A DNA stretch of 64,000 bases. It comes from Verrucomicrobiia bacterium (GTDB taxonomy: Bacteria > Verrucomicrobiota > Verrucomicrobiia > Verrucomicrobiales > Akkermansiaceae). The stretch is taken from the NCBI GenBank assembly GCA_030432565.1, contig JAUIGV010000006.1, forward strand, positions 62,001 to 126,000. Direction: 5' to 3'. The notes under the pieces are model-generated. The model was not told the origin of the DNA, did no database searches, and was given only the letters and a program-made list of their open reading frames with translations. Shown here piece after piece: positions 9,387 to 19,679 of this stretch. Position 1 is the stretch's first letter, and every line of letters begins with the position of its first letter. The translations under genes were made by a program, and so were the position numbers.

Positions 9387-10142
9387 ATGCGATTTCCAGG
9401 CTTTGTTTATGCGCTCTTCGTTTTTTCTGTAAAGGCGGGGGGGCTGAATTTGGAGAGGCCGGTGGTGGTGGGGGCGAGCTTATCCGATGGCTTCCATCTT
9501 CAGGAAATGGGGATTCCTTTTGTGTCCCCGATTTCTGAACAGCTGGGACTCCATCACCATCTGGATGAGGCTTTACAACTCGACCATGGCAGATTTCGAA
9601 ACCTGGGGTCCAAGTGGTTTTTTCTGGCGCCCGAGCCACATGGCGCCAATCAAATCAGCAAGGCCCGGAAGATGGACCCCACGGTGGTGATCGCGGTCGA
9701 TTTTTTGTTCTGGTATTTGAGTGCGGAGCAGAAGCATCGTGGCCGGGGGTTCCGAAATCTCAGCCGCTTGGAATATCTCGAGTTGGGGCTGGCCCATCTT
9801 GCGAAGCTGGAGTGTCCGCTTGTGGTCGGGAATATTCCAGATGCCGCGACCTCCGTGGGACGCGTCCTTTCCCCTGCACAACACGCCGGTGCCGAGACCA
9901 TCGCCAAGGCGAATAAAAGGATTCGCGAGTGGGCGGCGAGTCGAGCCAACGTAGGCTTGTTGGATCTTCACAAATTCCACCAACAAGCATCGAGGAATCT
10001 TGAGGTGGAAATGGTTGGGAAGAGCATCCCGGCAGGAAAAAGCCGCGAGCTCTTCCTGCAGTGGGATCAGATTCATCCGACCCTCGAAGGGGTTCGTGCG
10101 GTTGCCTCGGAAATTGTCCCCCTTCTTGGAGACCTGCCGTAA
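9387..10142 (+). CDS. SGNH/GDSL-like hydrolase, probably exported
   Basis: 251 residues from the ATG at 9387, chosen because it starts a signal peptide (MRFPGFVYALFVFSVKAGG). The open frame extends further upstream but would overlap the LamG gene start. The GDSL-like block reads VVVGASLSDGF (Ser nucleophile candidate), and the C-terminal DxxH block reads WDQIHPTLEG. These are the first and last motifs of SGNH esterases. The middle blocks are weak. It is probably an esterase or deacetylase acting on a polysaccharide, but the substrate is unknown. It converges with mutS with a 9-bp gap. Confidence 0.65.
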   Translation: MRFPGFVYALFVFSVKAGGLNLERPVVVGASLSDGFHLQEMGIPFVSPISEQLGLHHHLDEALQLDHGRFRNLGSKWFFLAPEPHGANQISKARKMDPTVVIAVDFLFWYLSAEQKHRGRGFRNLSRLEYLELGLAHLAKLECPLVVGNIPDAATSVGRVLSPAQHAGAETIAKANKRIREWAASRANVGLLDLHKFHQQASRNLEVEMVGKSIPAGKSRELFLQWDQIHPTLEGVRAVASEIVPLLGDLP

Positions 10143-10151
10143 ACCCAAAGA

Positions 10152-12644
10152 TCAATCAAAGAGGTCCATCTGTGGTGAGTTTGCCTCGGGAAGGGCTTTC
10201 TTGGCCTTGGGTGATGTCTTTTTCTCCTTGGTTGGTTTGGCGGAAGTCATCTCAAGGTGGCTTAGGATTTCCTTGGCCCGGTCGAGGATGTTTTTGGGGA
10301 GGCCGGCTAATCTTGCAACTTGAATCCCGTAAGATTTGTCTGCCTGGCCCGGGAGGATTTTGCGCAGGAAAATGATGTCGTCATTCCATTCGCGGACAGC
10401 GACATTGAAATTCGCGACGGAATCCCTGGAATCCGAAAGGGCGCAGAGTTCGTGGTAGTGGGTCGCGAATAAAGTACGGCATCGGACTTCATCGTGAAGA
10501 TGCTCGGCGACCGACCAGGCGATGGAGAGTCCGTCGAAGGTGGCGGTGCCTCGTCCGATTTCATCAAGAATGACGAGGGAGTTTTCGGTGGCGTTGTTGA
10601 CGATGAGTGAGGTCTCGTTCATCTCGACCATGAAGGTCGATTGCCCTTTGGCAAGATCGTCGGAAGCGCCAACCCGGCAGAAAATTCGGTCGGTCAGGCC
10701 AATGTGAGCGTGCTCGGCAGGGACATAAGCTCCGATTTGAGCCATCAGGGTGATGAGGGCAATTTGTCGGATGTAGGTCGATTTTCCGGCCATGTTGGGG
10801 CCGGTGAGGATTTGAAGGAGGCTCTCTTCCGGATCAATGAGGGTATCGTTTGGAACGAACTTTTCTTCCACGAGGGTTTGCTCCAGGACCGGGTGGCGGC
10901 CGTTCACGATTTGGAGGTGCCGGGACTCGTCGAGGACCGGGCGGGTGTGCTGGTAGAGTTGGGCGGTTTCGGCAAAGGAAATGAGAACGTCTAGCGTCGC
11001 GAGAGCATCGGCCGTATTTTGAAGGGGGACGAGATGATCGGTGACTCCGGCGCGGAGTTTGATGAACTCGTCGTATTCCAGTGACTTGGCGCGATCATCG
11101 GCGCCGAGAACTTTGCCTTCGACCTCCTTAAGCTCGGGCGTAATGAAGCGCTCGGCATTGGCCATCGTTTGCTTCCGTTGGTAGTCGTCGGGGGCTTGGT
11201 CGGCTTTTGACTTTGTGATTTCGATGAAGTAACCAAAGACGTTGTTGAACTTGATTTTGAGTGTGTCGATGCCGGTGCGCTTGCGCTCGGAAGCTTGCAT
11301 TTCAGCGATCCATTGTTTGCCGGAGCGGGAGGCGTTTCGGAGTTCGTCGAGAGCTTCGGAATGACCATCTCGAATGATTCCTCCGTCTTTGAGTTGGGCT
11401 GGAGGTTCGTCGACGAGAGCGTTTTGGAGGGTCTCGACAAGGTCGGGGAATTCTTGAACGAGATCTGAAAGCTGGGTTTTGAGATTTGAAGCCTGGGAAG
11501 GGAGCGAAGAAAGGTCGGCTTTAAGGTCGGGGATGCGTTCGAGCGAAACCTGGAGCGACTTGAGGTCGCGGGCGTTGCCCGATCCTTGCGAAAGTCTGCC
11601 GGTGGTGCGTTCGATGTCGCGGATCTGCTTCAATGAGTCGCGAAGCTTGGTGAGGAGGTAGGGCTCGGCGAGAAGGGAATCGACAAGGTCGAGTCGGGCG
11701 GTGAGTTCGGAAAGATCGCGAAGTGGATGAAGGATCCAGTCGCGAAGTTTGCGAGCCCCCATGGGTGTTGAAGTGCGGTCGAGGACCCCGAGCAAGGTGT
11801 GCTGTTTTCCGGAACGGGATTCGACGAGGTCGAGGTTGAGTTGCGAAGCGGAGTCGATGAGGACGTAATCGGCGATGTTGCGCACGGAGAGTCCTTGCAA
11901 GTGATCGCAGTTTCGACGAAGCTGGAAGGTCAAGTAGTGCAGCGCGCCTCCGGCAGCGGAGAGGGCGGCGGTCATTCCCGAGCAGCCAAAGCCATCGAGC
12001 GACTGGACTTTGAATTGATCCTTGAGAGTGTGCAGGGCCTGGTCCGAGAGGAAGGCGTAGGAATCGTAAGGGAGGCAATTTCGAAGTCCGCCAAGCTCCT
12101 TGGCCTGATCTTCCGGAATGAGAAGTTCGGAGGGTGAAAGACGGGCGAGTTCATCTTCGAGTTGTTGTCGATCGGCGAATTCGGCAACCGTAAATTCTCC
12201 GGTGGTGTGATCGGCGCAGGCGAGTCCAAGGCAGGGCTTTTTGGTGGAGCCGCCAAGGAAAACAGCGGCGAGGTAATTGTGACGGGTGTCGTCGAGAAGC
12301 GAGAGATCATCGACGGTGGAGGCCGAGATGATTTGCGCGATTTCGCGTTCTACGATTTTTCCGGGCTGTGGTTCGGTGGTTTGCTCGGCGATGGCGACCC
12401 GCTTGTTGGCTTTGATGAGCTTTGCGATGTAGCCTTGGGCGGCGTGGTGCGGAACCCCGCACATGGGAATGTCGTTCCGCTTGGTCAGGGCAACGTTGAG
12501 GATGCCTGCCGCGGCTTTGGCGTCCTCGAAGAACATTTCATAAAAATCGCCGAGCCGATAGAGGAGAAGAATGTCATCGGGCAGGGAACGACGCATGGCC
12601 ATATACTGGGCCATCATCGGAGTGAGCTTCTTCTCTGCTGCCAT
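10152..12644 (-). CDS. mutS: DNA mismatch repair protein MutS
   Basis: 830 residues, normal for bacterial MutS1. The mismatch-recognition motif GDFYEMFFEDAK (Phe-x-Glu) is at about residue 32. The connector, lever and clamp regions follow. The ATPase has Walker A GPNMAGKSTYIRQ and Walker B VILDEIGRGTATFDG. It recognises mismatches and starts repair. The last residues (QMDLFD) are typical of the C-terminal tail. The neighbours do not suggest an operon; mutL is not in the window. Confidence 0.98.
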   Translation of the reverse strand: MAAEKKLTPMMAQYMAMRRSLPDDILLLYRLGDFYEMFFEDAKAAAGILNVALTKRNDIPMCGVPHHAAQGYIAKLIKANKRVAIAEQTTEPQPGKIVEREIAQIISASTVDDLSLLDDTRHNYLAAVFLGGSTKKPCLGLACADHTTGEFTVAEFADRQQLEDELARLSPSELLIPEDQAKELGGLRNCLPYDSYAFLSDQALHTLKDQFKVQSLDGFGCSGMTAALSAAGGALHYLTFQLRRNCDHLQGLSVRNIADYVLIDSASQLNLDLVESRSGKQHTLLGVLDRTSTPMGARKLRDWILHPLRDLSELTARLDLVDSLLAEPYLLTKLRDSLKQIRDIERTTGRLSQGSGNARDLKSLQVSLERIPDLKADLSSLPSQASNLKTQLSDLVQEFPDLVETLQNALVDEPPAQLKDGGIIRDGHSEALDELRNASRSGKQWIAEMQASERKRTGIDTLKIKFNNVFGYFIEITKSKADQAPDDYQRKQTMANAERFITPELKEVEGKVLGADDRAKSLEYDEFIKLRAGVTDHLVPLQNTADALATLDVLISFAETAQLYQHTRPVLDESRHLQIVNGRHPVLEQTLVEEKFVPNDTLIDPEESLLQILTGPNMAGKSTYIRQIALITLMAQIGAYVPAEHAHIGLTDRIFCRVGASDDLAKGQSTFMVEMNETSLIVNNATENSLVILDEIGRGTATFDGLSIAWSVAEHLHDEVRCRTLFATHYHELCALSDSRDSVANFNVAVREWNDDIIFLRKILPGQADKSYGIQVARLAGLPKNILDRAKEILSHLEMTSAKPTKEKKTSPKAKKALPEANSPQMDLFD

Positions 12645-12957
12645 CAGGGGAGAGACTAGGAGAGAGGAGGCGGGGTGGGAATTTTGAAAATGGAAAAAGT
12701 TGGGGGGATTGGCATTCGCCAGGGTTGGATTTCGTTCTGTCGCCGGAGATCAAGAGTCCAAAGCCGGGTGACTCGGTGAAAGTTGCGGTGACCTATTTTG
12801 TGATGCCAGGGAAGGTGGAGAGTTGTGACAGGTCGAGATGACACTTCGGGGTGGACCGGGACCGGTCAGGCCCACCGACATCTTGTGCCCCGAGAGGAAT
12901 TCGGATTTTTCGAATGAGAAATTTGGTAGGCTGGGGAATCGACCTTATCTTGGCGGC
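12645..12957. other. intergenic region between mutS and the alpha/beta hydrolase gene
   Basis: About 313 bp between divergent genes. Open frames here have no recognisable protein character. No terminator, RNA or repeat was seen. It presumably carries both promoters. Confidence 0.4.
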
Positions 12958-13797
12958 GTGAGTTCGTTGCCCGTGAGTTTTCTGGTTTGGATTGTTTTGA
13001 CTTTGCTGCTGGTTTCTTGTGCCAGCGAGCAAGCGGGATTCCCCGGAAAGACCGGAGTGGCCTCAAAAACAGATTTCAGGCAGGGTGCGATTCAGGTCTT
13101 TCAGACGAAACCTCGCGGGGAAAACCTTCGTCCGCTTGTTTTTGTTCACGGATCTCCAGGGAAAGCGGAGCACTGGAAGCGCTATTTCGATGATGACGAA
13201 CTGGCCAAGCAATTCCGGATGATTGCCTATGACCGTCCGGGATATGGGAAGTCGACAGGTGGGTTCGTCGATTTTGGGGGCCAGGTGGAGGCGCTTGAGA
13301 GACTTTTGGGGCAGCAAAAAGCCCCTGTGACGCTTGTGGGGCACTCGCTTGGCGGGCCGATTGTGCTGGCGGCTGCAGCGCGATATCCGGAGAAGGTGCA
13401 CAAGGTTGTGGTCCTTGCCCCATCTGTCGACCCGACACCGGGGTTGGTTTTTAAAATGAACCGCTTTCTCGGGTGCATCGGCTTGGGGAGGTTGATGCTT
13501 CCTCCCTGGAGGGTGTCCCATCTGGAGGTTCTTGCGCTCAACCCCTCTTTACAAAGCCTGCCGCCCGAGCTTGGCAGGATTACCTCCCCCGTGACGATTG
13601 TGCAGGGTGGGAGGGATCAATTGGTGCCCTCGACGAATGTTGGCTACCTGAAGAAATATCTAACCGCCACGAATCCCAAAGTGATTTTTCTCGAGAACGA
13701 GGGGCACTTTATTCCGTGGACCAAGTTTGAGTTGGTGAAGCGGGTTTTGTCGGGAGAAGCGAGCCCCGGCGGGAAAGTCGTGAAGATAGAAAAATAG
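12958..13797 (+). CDS. alpha/beta hydrolase, predicted lipoprotein
   Basis: 279 residues from the GTG at 12958 (VSSLPVSFLVWIVLTLLLVS, then C). This start gives a lipoprotein signal with lipobox LVSC, while an upstream ATG at 12838 would add a non-signal N-terminus. The alpha/beta hydrolase signs are FVHGSPGKAEHW (oxyanion region), VGHSLGGPI (Ser nucleophile), GGRDQLVP (acid region) and GHFIPW (catalytic His). It is likely membrane-anchored on the periplasmic side. The substrate is unknown. It ends 1 bp from the convergent pentapeptide-repeat gene. Confidence 0.8.
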   Translation: MSSLPVSFLVWIVLTLLLVSCASEQAGFPGKTGVASKTDFRQGAIQVFQTKPRGENLRPLVFVHGSPGKAEHWKRYFDDDELAKQFRMIAYDRPGYGKSTGGFVDFGGQVEALERLLGQQKAPVTLVGHSLGGPIVLAAAARYPEKVHKVVVLAPSVDPTPGLVFKMNRFLGCIGLGRLMLPPWRVSHLEVLALNPSLQSLPPELGRITSPVTIVQGGRDQLVPSTNVGYLKKYLTATNPKVIFLENEGHFIPWTKFELVKRVLSGEASPGGKVVKIEK

Positions 13798-13798
13798 T

Positions 13799-14191
13799 TT
13801 ACCCGGAAATTTCATCCGGAGCTTCGACGATGGGAAGGGGGGATCCGGCGATGACGCATTCGAGAGCGACGGTGTTTTTCCATTCGGTTTTCCCTCCGAG
13901 TTCGTTGTCTCCGACCTGGCAGTGGACGAAGCCGCAGCGGATGAAGCGGGTTTCGGTGAACGCGCCCCGGAGATCGCAATTGACGAATTTACAATCGATG
14001 AAGGTGGCCTGGAAAGCGCTGCACCAATAGAAGTCGGTGTCCTCGAAGTGGCATTTTGTAAAAATGGAGGAATACAGCTGAGCCCCGCTTAAGCCGCATC
14101 CCGTCAAATCGCAATCAACCCAGATTGTCGGCTCGAGATCATTGGGGTGTTTGTAATTCCGGATTTTTTCTCCGACTCTGAAGTGAGGCAT
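13799..14191 (-). CDS. pentapeptide-repeat protein
   Basis: 130 residues made largely of A(D/N)LXX-like five-residue units: LTGCGLSGAQLYSSIFTKCH, then FEDTDFYWC, FIDCKFVNCDLRGAFTETRF. These fold as a right-handed quadrilateral beta-helix. It has no signal peptide, so it is probably cytoplasmic. Functions in this family range from gyrase protection to unknown, and nothing here decides. It lies 8 bp downstream of the PSCyt1/DUF1553 gene on the same strand and may be cotranscribed. Confidence 0.8.
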   Translation of the reverse strand: MPHFRVGEKIRNYKHPNDLEPTIWVDCDLTGCGLSGAQLYSSIFTKCHFEDTDFYWCSAFQATFIDCKFVNCDLRGAFTETRFIRCGFVHCQVGDNELGGKTEWKNTVALECVIAGSPLPIVEAPDEISG

Positions 14192-14199
14192 GGAACTAA

Positions 14200-17169
14200 C
14201 TACTCAATCGTGATCACTTCATCGAGGTTGAGGATGAGGTGGGCGGTGGAGGTGTGGGCGGCGTGGATGACGGGGTCGATGGATTCGTCGCGTTTGCTCT
14301 CGCCGATGGTGAGGAATTTCCGGGCCTCCCCGGGTTCGGCTTTGAAGTAGTTGAGGAAGGAATCGCGGTTGCGCTTCAAGATGGTGAGGGTTTCGGCGTC
14401 GGGGGCATGGCCTTTGGCGAGGAGGTATCCGTAGGCAATGGGGGCTTCGGGGCTTTCCTTGATCATGCGCTCGGCGAGATGGCGGGAGGCTTCGACAAAA
14501 GTGACGTCGTTCATCAAGGCGAGGGCTTGAAGCGGGGTGTTGGTGATTTTTTGGCGGACGTTGCAGATCTCGCGGCCGGAGCCATCGAAGATGAGCTGGC
14601 GGGGCGGGGCAACGGCACGCTTCCAATAGGAATACATGCTTTTTCGGTAGAGGTCGGGGCCTTTGGAGGGGGTGTATTTTGTCCCGGCATTGGCGGCGAC
14701 GACCTGCCAGAGTCCGGCGGGTTGGTAGGGTTTGACGGGCGCGCCGCCGAGTTTGGTGTTGAGGAGGCCGGAGGCATGAAGGGCCATGTCACGGATGGCG
14801 AAACCGTCCATGCGGTAGCGTGGACCCCGGGCGAGGAGGCGGTTTTCGGGGTCGCGCTCGTTGAGGATGGAGTTGCTTATGGACGACTGCTTGAAAGTGT
14901 CGCTGGTGACGAGGAGGCGATACATTTTTTTGACATCCCAGCCGGAGTCCATGAATTCGACGGCAAGCCAGTCGAGGAGTTCGGGGTGACTGGGGAGTTC
15001 GCCCTGGAGGCCAAAATCCTCCGATGTTTTAACGAGGCCGATGGAGAAGAGGTGTTGCCACATCCGGTTGACAGTGACGCGGGCAGTGACGGGATTCCCG
15101 CGTGAGACCAGCCATTTGGCGAATTCGAGCCGATCCTTGGGGTGCTCGGTACCGGCGGGAAGGAGCCGGGCAATAACGCCGCGTTCGAGCGGGTGCTCTT
15201 TGATGGGGTCATCGTATTGACCGCGGTTGAGGATGTAGGAAGGGGTGGGTTCTCCTGCTTTTTCACGCATGATCATGACGGGGACCGAGCCACCTGAAGC
15301 TGTTTTGATTTTCTTTTCAATGACGGCCTTTTGAGCGATGGCGTCGCGGAGGACGGGATCAATGGTGCGGTAGTATTCGGCGAGGATTTTGGGATCGGTG
15401 GGGTTGTCCAGTTGCGCGAGAACGTTGGCGGGAATCCCGCCGGTTTTGGTGGCGGGGTTCGCGGCTTCGGTGGCGAGGATGCGGAAGGAGCCGATTTGAT
15501 GATTGGGATAACCGGTGTTGAAATGGAGATCGAGGGAGAGCTCGCCGGAGTTGGCCGGGATGGGTTTGTCGAAAACGAGAAAGAGGCTTTCTGATTCGTT
15601 GGGATGGCTGTCGATGCCCCATCCGGAGGTGTCATTTGAGTCGGTGGCATTGGTGGCGGGGTAGTTGGGTTGGGAATAGGTGGCAACAGTTGTGGCAATG
15701 GTGACGGGTTGGTCTTTGACGGAGATCCTGACGTCGGAGAGGACGAAGTTTCCGTTCGCGGCGAGGGAAAGTTTGTTTTTCCCCTTGAGCGAGGGATGGG
15801 CGAGGGCATCGACGCGGATGCCGGTAAGGGACCGCTTGCCGGTGGGGAGGCGAAGTTGATAGCTGGTCCTGCTGGCATTGCCCTTGAAGAGCCAGGCGTT
15901 GTCGGGGAGCTTCTCGAGTTTGCCGCTGGTGGCCCTGGCGCTCGAAAGGTTGACGGGGAGCCAGTCGCTTTTTTGTGAGTTTGTGGCTTGGTTTTTGATC
16001 CAGTCCTTAAGGCGGGTTGGGAGGGATTGCTCGGCGGCGGCAATTTTTCCGGAAGCGGCCTGGAGCCCGGCATGGAAGTGATCGGGAACCTTGGCGAGGG
16101 GCGAGCCGAAGTTCATCACCGGGTTTGCCTTGGGACCGGCTCCGATACCTCTTTCCCCGATATTGTTGAAGTACGAGAAAAGCTGGAAGAACTCTTTTTG
16201 CGAGATGGGATCGTATTTGTGATCGTGGCAACGGGCACAGCCGGTGGTGAGGCCGAGCCAGACAGCGGAAGTGGTTTCGACGCGGTCGATAACGTTTTCG
16301 ACGTAGAACTCGGGCGCGAGGGCTCCGCCTTCGGCATTCTGGCGGTGGTTGCGGTTGAAGGCGGTGGCGAGGAGTTGGGACTCGCTTGGGTTTGGCAACA
16401 TGTCACCGGCGATTTGCTCGATGGTGAATTGGTCAAAAGGCATGTTGTCACGGAAGGCCTGGATGACCCAGTCACGCCAGGGCCAGTTGGAGCGCCCACC
16501 GTCGTTTTGATAGCCGTCGGTATCGGCGTAACGGGCGGCATCGAGCCAGAAGAGAGTCATGCGCTCGGCGTAGGCGTCGGAGGCCAGAAGGGAGTCGACG
16601 AATTTTTCGTAAGAGCCGTGCTGTTTGAGCTCGGCGAGTTGAGCGGGTGAGGGTTGGAGGCCGGTGAGGGCGAGTGAGGCCCGGCGGGCGAGGGTGGGGA
16701 GGTCGGCTTGCGGGGAACTGTCGAGATCTTCTTTGACGAGGCGTTTTTGAATGAAGTGATCAACGGGGTTTTTGTCGGCGGGGATGGCGATTTTGACGGG
16801 GGCGACGAAACTCCAGTGGTCTTCATACTCGGCACCCTGTTCGATCCATTTTTTGATGAGGTTCTTTTGCTTTTCGGTGAGGGAGCGATTGGAGTCCTCG
16901 GGAGGCATGGGGTCGGCGTCGTCAAAGATGCGGTAGATGACTTCGGAGTCTTCGGTGTTGCCGGGGACGATGGGGGTGGTGCCTTTGTGCTCCCTGTAGG
17001 CGAATTCGGCGAGGTGGAGGGCGACGTTGGCTTCGCGGGTCTTGGGATCCTGGCCGTGGCAGTAAAAGCAGTTCTCCGAGAGGATGGGGCGAATGTGTTT
17101 GTTGTAACTAATTTTTTCTTCGGCACCGAGGGCGGTGGCGAGGACAAGGAAGAGAAGGAGACGTTTCAT
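14200..17169 (-). CDS. PSCyt1-DUF1549-DUF1553 (PSD1) cytochrome-like secreted protein
   Basis: 989 residues from the ATG at 17169, which begins the signal peptide MKRLLLFLVLATALGA. An ORF start further upstream (17250) would precede the signal by 27 residues. A c-type haem site CFYCH is at 34-38 (planctomycete cytochrome C domain), then a DUF1549 region (about 130-340, with CARCHDHKYDPISQ giving a second CxxCH), a central discoidin-like beta region, and DUF1553 at about 690-960 (NPVTARVTVNRMWQHLF, ITNTPLQALALMND). It is paired with a DUF1501 gene just upstream on the same strand. These pairs are common in Planctomycetota and Verrucomicrobiota near sulfatases; their biochemical role is not established. 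Confidence 0.9.
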   Translation of the reverse strand: MKRLLLFLVLATALGAEEKISYNKHIRPILSENCFYCHGQDPKTREANVALHLAEFAYREHKGTTPIVPGNTEDSEVIYRIFDDADPMPPEDSNRSLTEKQKNLIKKWIEQGAEYEDHWSFVAPVKIAIPADKNPVDHFIQKRLVKEDLDSSPQADLPTLARRASLALTGLQPSPAQLAELKQHGSYEKFVDSLLASDAYAERMTLFWLDAARYADTDGYQNDGGRSNWPWRDWVIQAFRDNMPFDQFTIEQIAGDMLPNPSESQLLATAFNRNHRQNAEGGALAPEFYVENVIDRVETTSAVWLGLTTGCARCHDHKYDPISQKEFFQLFSYFNNIGERGIGAGPKANPVMNFGSPLAKVPDHFHAGLQAASGKIAAAEQSLPTRLKDWIKNQATNSQKSDWLPVNLSSARATSGKLEKLPDNAWLFKGNASRTSYQLRLPTGKRSLTGIRVDALAHPSLKGKNKLSLAANGNFVLSDVRISVKDQPVTIATTVATYSQPNYPATNATDSNDTSGWGIDSHPNESESLFLVFDKPIPANSGELSLDLHFNTGYPNHQIGSFRILATEAANPATKTGGIPANVLAQLDNPTDPKILAEYYRTIDPVLRDAIAQKAVIEKKIKTASGGSVPVMIMREKAGEPTPSYILNRGQYDDPIKEHPLERGVIARLLPAGTEHPKDRLEFAKWLVSRGNPVTARVTVNRMWQHLFSIGLVKTSEDFGLQGELPSHPELLDWLAVEFMDSGWDVKKMYRLLVTSDTFKQSSISNSILNERDPENRLLARGPRYRMDGFAIRDMALHASGLLNTKLGGAPVKPYQPAGLWQVVAANAGTKYTPSKGPDLYRKSMYSYWKRAVAPPRQLIFDGSGREICNVRQKITNTPLQALALMNDVTFVEASRHLAERMIKESPEAPIAYGYLLAKGHAPDAETLTILKRNRDSFLNYFKAEPGEARKFLTIGESKRDESIDPVIHAAHTSTAHLILNLDEVITIE

Positions 17170-17246
17170 GGTGCGAAAGTTGGTGACGGCAGGGGGAACG
17201 GGCATTTCTGACCGCTTCGGATTCGAAGGAATACCCATGCTTCCAA

Positions 17247-18722
17247 TCAAGAGAGGATGTCTTTGACGACGTGGCCGTGAACGTCGGTGAGACGGTATTG
17301 GCGGCCCTGAAATTTGTGGGTGAGCTTGGTGTGGTCGATGCCGAGCTGGTGGAGGAGGGTGGCGTGAAGGTCGTGGACGTGGACGGCTTCCTTGTGGTGC
17401 TTGGTGGGGTGGGCCTCGATGGGAGCTCCATTTTTGTCGACGAGGTTGTAGCAGAAGTCATCGGTCTGGCCGAAGGTGGTGCCGGGCTTGATGCCGCCGC
17501 CGGCGGCCCAGAGGGAGAAGCAGCGGGGATGGTGGTCGCGACCGTAGTTCTCGCGGGTGAGCTTGCCCTGGCAGTACGAAGTTCTTCCGAATTCACCACC
17601 CCAGACGACGAGCGTGTCGTCGAGGAGTCCTCGCATTTTGAGGTCCTTGATGAGGGCGGCGGTGGGTTGGTCGGCGTCGTAGCACTGGCCGGAGAGTTGT
17701 TTGGGAAGGGTGAAATGTTGGTCCCAGCCCATGTGGTAGAGTTGCACGAAGCGGACATCGCGCTCGGCGAGGCGGCGTGCCATGAGGCAATTGTAGGCGT
17801 AAGTGCCGCGCTTTTTGACCTCGGGTCCATACATGTTGAGGACGGACTCGGGTTCATCCGAGATGTCGGTGAGCTCGGGGACCGAGGTTTGCATGCGGTA
17901 GGCGAGCTCGTATTGCTGGATGCGGGTGTCGATTTCGGGGTCGGCAAATTCGGCGAGCTTCTTTTCGTTCAACTCGGCGAGGTCATCGAGCATTTTGCGG
18001 CGGGCCTTGGGCGAGTAGCCCGCTGGATTGGAAAGGTAGAGGACGGGGTCTCCGACGGACATGAACTTCACGCCGGCGTGTTTGGTGGGGAGGAAGCCGG
18101 AGCCCCAGAGTCGGTCGTAGAGTGGCTGGCAATTCGGACGGCCGGTGCCGCGGGAGACCATGGAGACGAAGTCGGGAAGGTTTTTGTTTTCGGATCCGAG
18201 GCCGTAGGAAAGCCAGGCTCCCATGGAGGGGCGGCCGGGGATTTGCGAACCGGTTTGAAAGAAGGTGATGGCGGGGTCGTGGTTAATGGCCTCGGTATAC
18301 ATTGAGCGGATGAGGCAGATGTCATCGGCAATCCCGGAGATGTGGGGGAGGAGTTCGGAGATTTCGGTGCCGGATTGGCCGTGTTTTTTGAATTTGTATT
18401 TTGTGCCGGCGATGGGAAAGGACTTTTGCCCGGCGGTCATGCCGGTTTTCCGTTGGTTGAGATCGACGAATTTGCCGAGTTCTTCGCCGTGGTGTTTCTG
18501 GAGCTTGGGTTTGTAGTCGAAGAGATCCTGGGGGGAAGGGGCGCCGCTCTGGAAGAGGTAGATCATGCGCTTGGCCTTGGGGGAGGGTTTTGGGGTGGCT
18601 TTAGCGCCGAGGTCCTGGCCGAGTATGGAGGCGAGAGCAGCGACACCGATGCCGGAGGCCGACCTGCCGAAGAAGTGGCGTCGGTTGACGAGGAGCTGGG
18701 ATTGGGAGAATGGATCGTGCAT
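17247..18722 (-). CDS. DUF1501 (sulfatase-fold) Tat-exported protein
   Basis: 491 residues from the ATG at 18722. The N-terminal RRHFFGRSA at about 14-22 is a twin-arginine signal, followed by a hydrophobic stretch. DUF1501 belongs to the alkaline-phosphatase/sulfatase superfamily. Visible blocks are [50 protein letters not shown] and [16 protein letters not shown]. The C-terminus [18 protein letters not shown] is typical. It lies upstream of the PSCyt1/DUF1553 gene on the same strand with a 77-bp gap. The product probably acts in the periplasm, function unproven. Confidence 0.9.
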   Translation of the reverse strand: MHDPFSQSQLLVNRRHFFGRSASGIGVAALASILGQDLGAKATPKPSPKAKRMIYLFQSGAPSPQDLFDYKPKLQKHHGEELGKFVDLNQRKTGMTAGQKSFPIAGTKYKFKKHGQSGTEISELLPHISGIADDICLIRSMYTEAINHDPAITFFQTGSQIPGRPSMGAWLSYGLGSENKNLPDFVSMVSRGTGRPNCQPLYDRLWGSGFLPTKHAGVKFMSVGDPVLYLSNPAGYSPKARRKMLDDLAELNEKKLAEFADPEIDTRIQQYELAYRMQTSVPELTDISDEPESVLNMYGPEVKKRGTYAYNCLMARRLAERDVRFVQLYHMGWDQHFTLPKQLSGQCYDADQPTAALIKDLKMRGLLDDTLVVWGGEFGRTSYCQGKLTRENYGRDHHPRCFSLWAAGGGIKPGTTFGQTDDFCYNLVDKNGAPIEAHPTKHHKEAVHVHDLHATLLHQLGIDHTKLTHKFQGRQYRLTDVHGHVVKDILS

Positions 18723-18819
18723 TGGAGGGTGGGTGTGAGTGAGATTTACGTCATGGAATGGGAGGTTTTTCCGAAAATCTCTCTTTCGATCAGCTCTGGA
18801 AACGGGCAGTCTTGCCTCC

Positions 18820-19647
18820 ATGAAACTATATCGTGGAAATGACGGGCTGGAATTGGAAAGAGATGGTCGCCTTCAGAAGATCGATGATGACGTGTTGGCG
18901 AGACTTTTCGCTTCGGAAAGAGGAGAGATTGAGGAGATTTTAGCGTCTGTTGAAGGAAAGGGAGACCACGTCCAAGCAAGGGGGCAGTTGCCGCCGGTGC
19001 CTGAGGGGGCAGAGATTTGGGCGGCAGGAGTGACGTATCTGCGATCGAAGTCGGCGCGGATGGAGGAGTCCGAAGCGGCTGGTGGAGATGTTTTTTACGA
19101 TATGGTTTATGAGGCCGAACGGCCGGAATTGTTCTTCAAGTCGATGGGTTATCGAGCGGTGGGAGATGGCGGGGAGATCCGGGTGCGGGAGGATTCGACC
19201 TGGGATGTGCCGGAGCCGGAATTGACTTTGGCGATCAATGCGGGAGGGGAGATTTTCGGATATACCGTGGGGAACGATGTGAGTTCGCGGTCGATTGAGG
19301 GGGAGAATCCTCTCTATCTGCCCCAGGCGAAGGTTTATAACGGGAGTTGCGCGATTGGTCCTTGTTTACTTTTGGGGAGAGAAGCGTTGAAGGAGGATGC
19401 TTTCATCAAACTAAAGATCATGCGGGGGCGGGAGGTGATGTTTAACGACTCAACTGATTTGGGGCAGTTGAAGCGCGGGCTGGAAGAATTGGTGGAGTAT
19501 CTCTACCGCGAGCTGGATTTTTCGAAGGGTGCGATGTTGATGACGGGGACGGGGTTGGTTCCGGGGACTGATTTCACGCTTCGGTCGGGAGATGTGGTTG
19601 AAATTGAGATCGAGGGAATAGGGAGATTGACGAATGTGGTGGCGTAG
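18820..19647 (+). CDS. fumarylacetoacetate hydrolase (FAH) family protein
   Basis: 275 residues from the ATG at 18820 ([20 protein letters not shown]). The C-terminal FAH fold carries the metal ligands in EPELTLAIN and the GNDVSSR block, followed by [11 protein letters not shown] and MTGTGLVPG. Family members hydrolyse or decarboxylate 2-keto acids or acylpyruvates, or hydrate 2-oxopent-4-enoates. The GH20 hexosaminidase follows 32 bp downstream, so the enzyme may act on a sugar-acid breakdown product such as a 2-keto-3-deoxy acid. That is inference. Confidence 0.85.
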   Translation: MKLYRGNDGLELERDGRLQKIDDDVLARLFASERGEIEEILASVEGKGDHVQARGQLPPVPEGAEIWAAGVTYLRSKSARMEESEAAGGDVFYDMVYEAERPELFFKSMGYRAVGDGGEIRVREDSTWDVPEPELTLAINAGGEIFGYTVGNDVSSRSIEGENPLYLPQAKVYNGSCAIGPCLLLGREALKEDAFIKLKIMRGREVMFNDSTDLGQLKRGLEELVEYLYRELDFSKGAMLMTGTGLVPGTDFTLRSGDVVEIEIEGIGRLTNVVA

Positions 19648-19679
19648 TGGAATGGTGTAATTCTGATTATTGTAACTCT

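Noticed and set aside
15988-16650. 220-codon plus-strand frame inside the PSCyt1/DUF1553 gene, and a 344-codon frame at 17271-18305 inside the DUF1501 gene
   Set aside because: Both are Gly/Val/Asp-rich complements of the real genes, with no start signal or family match.
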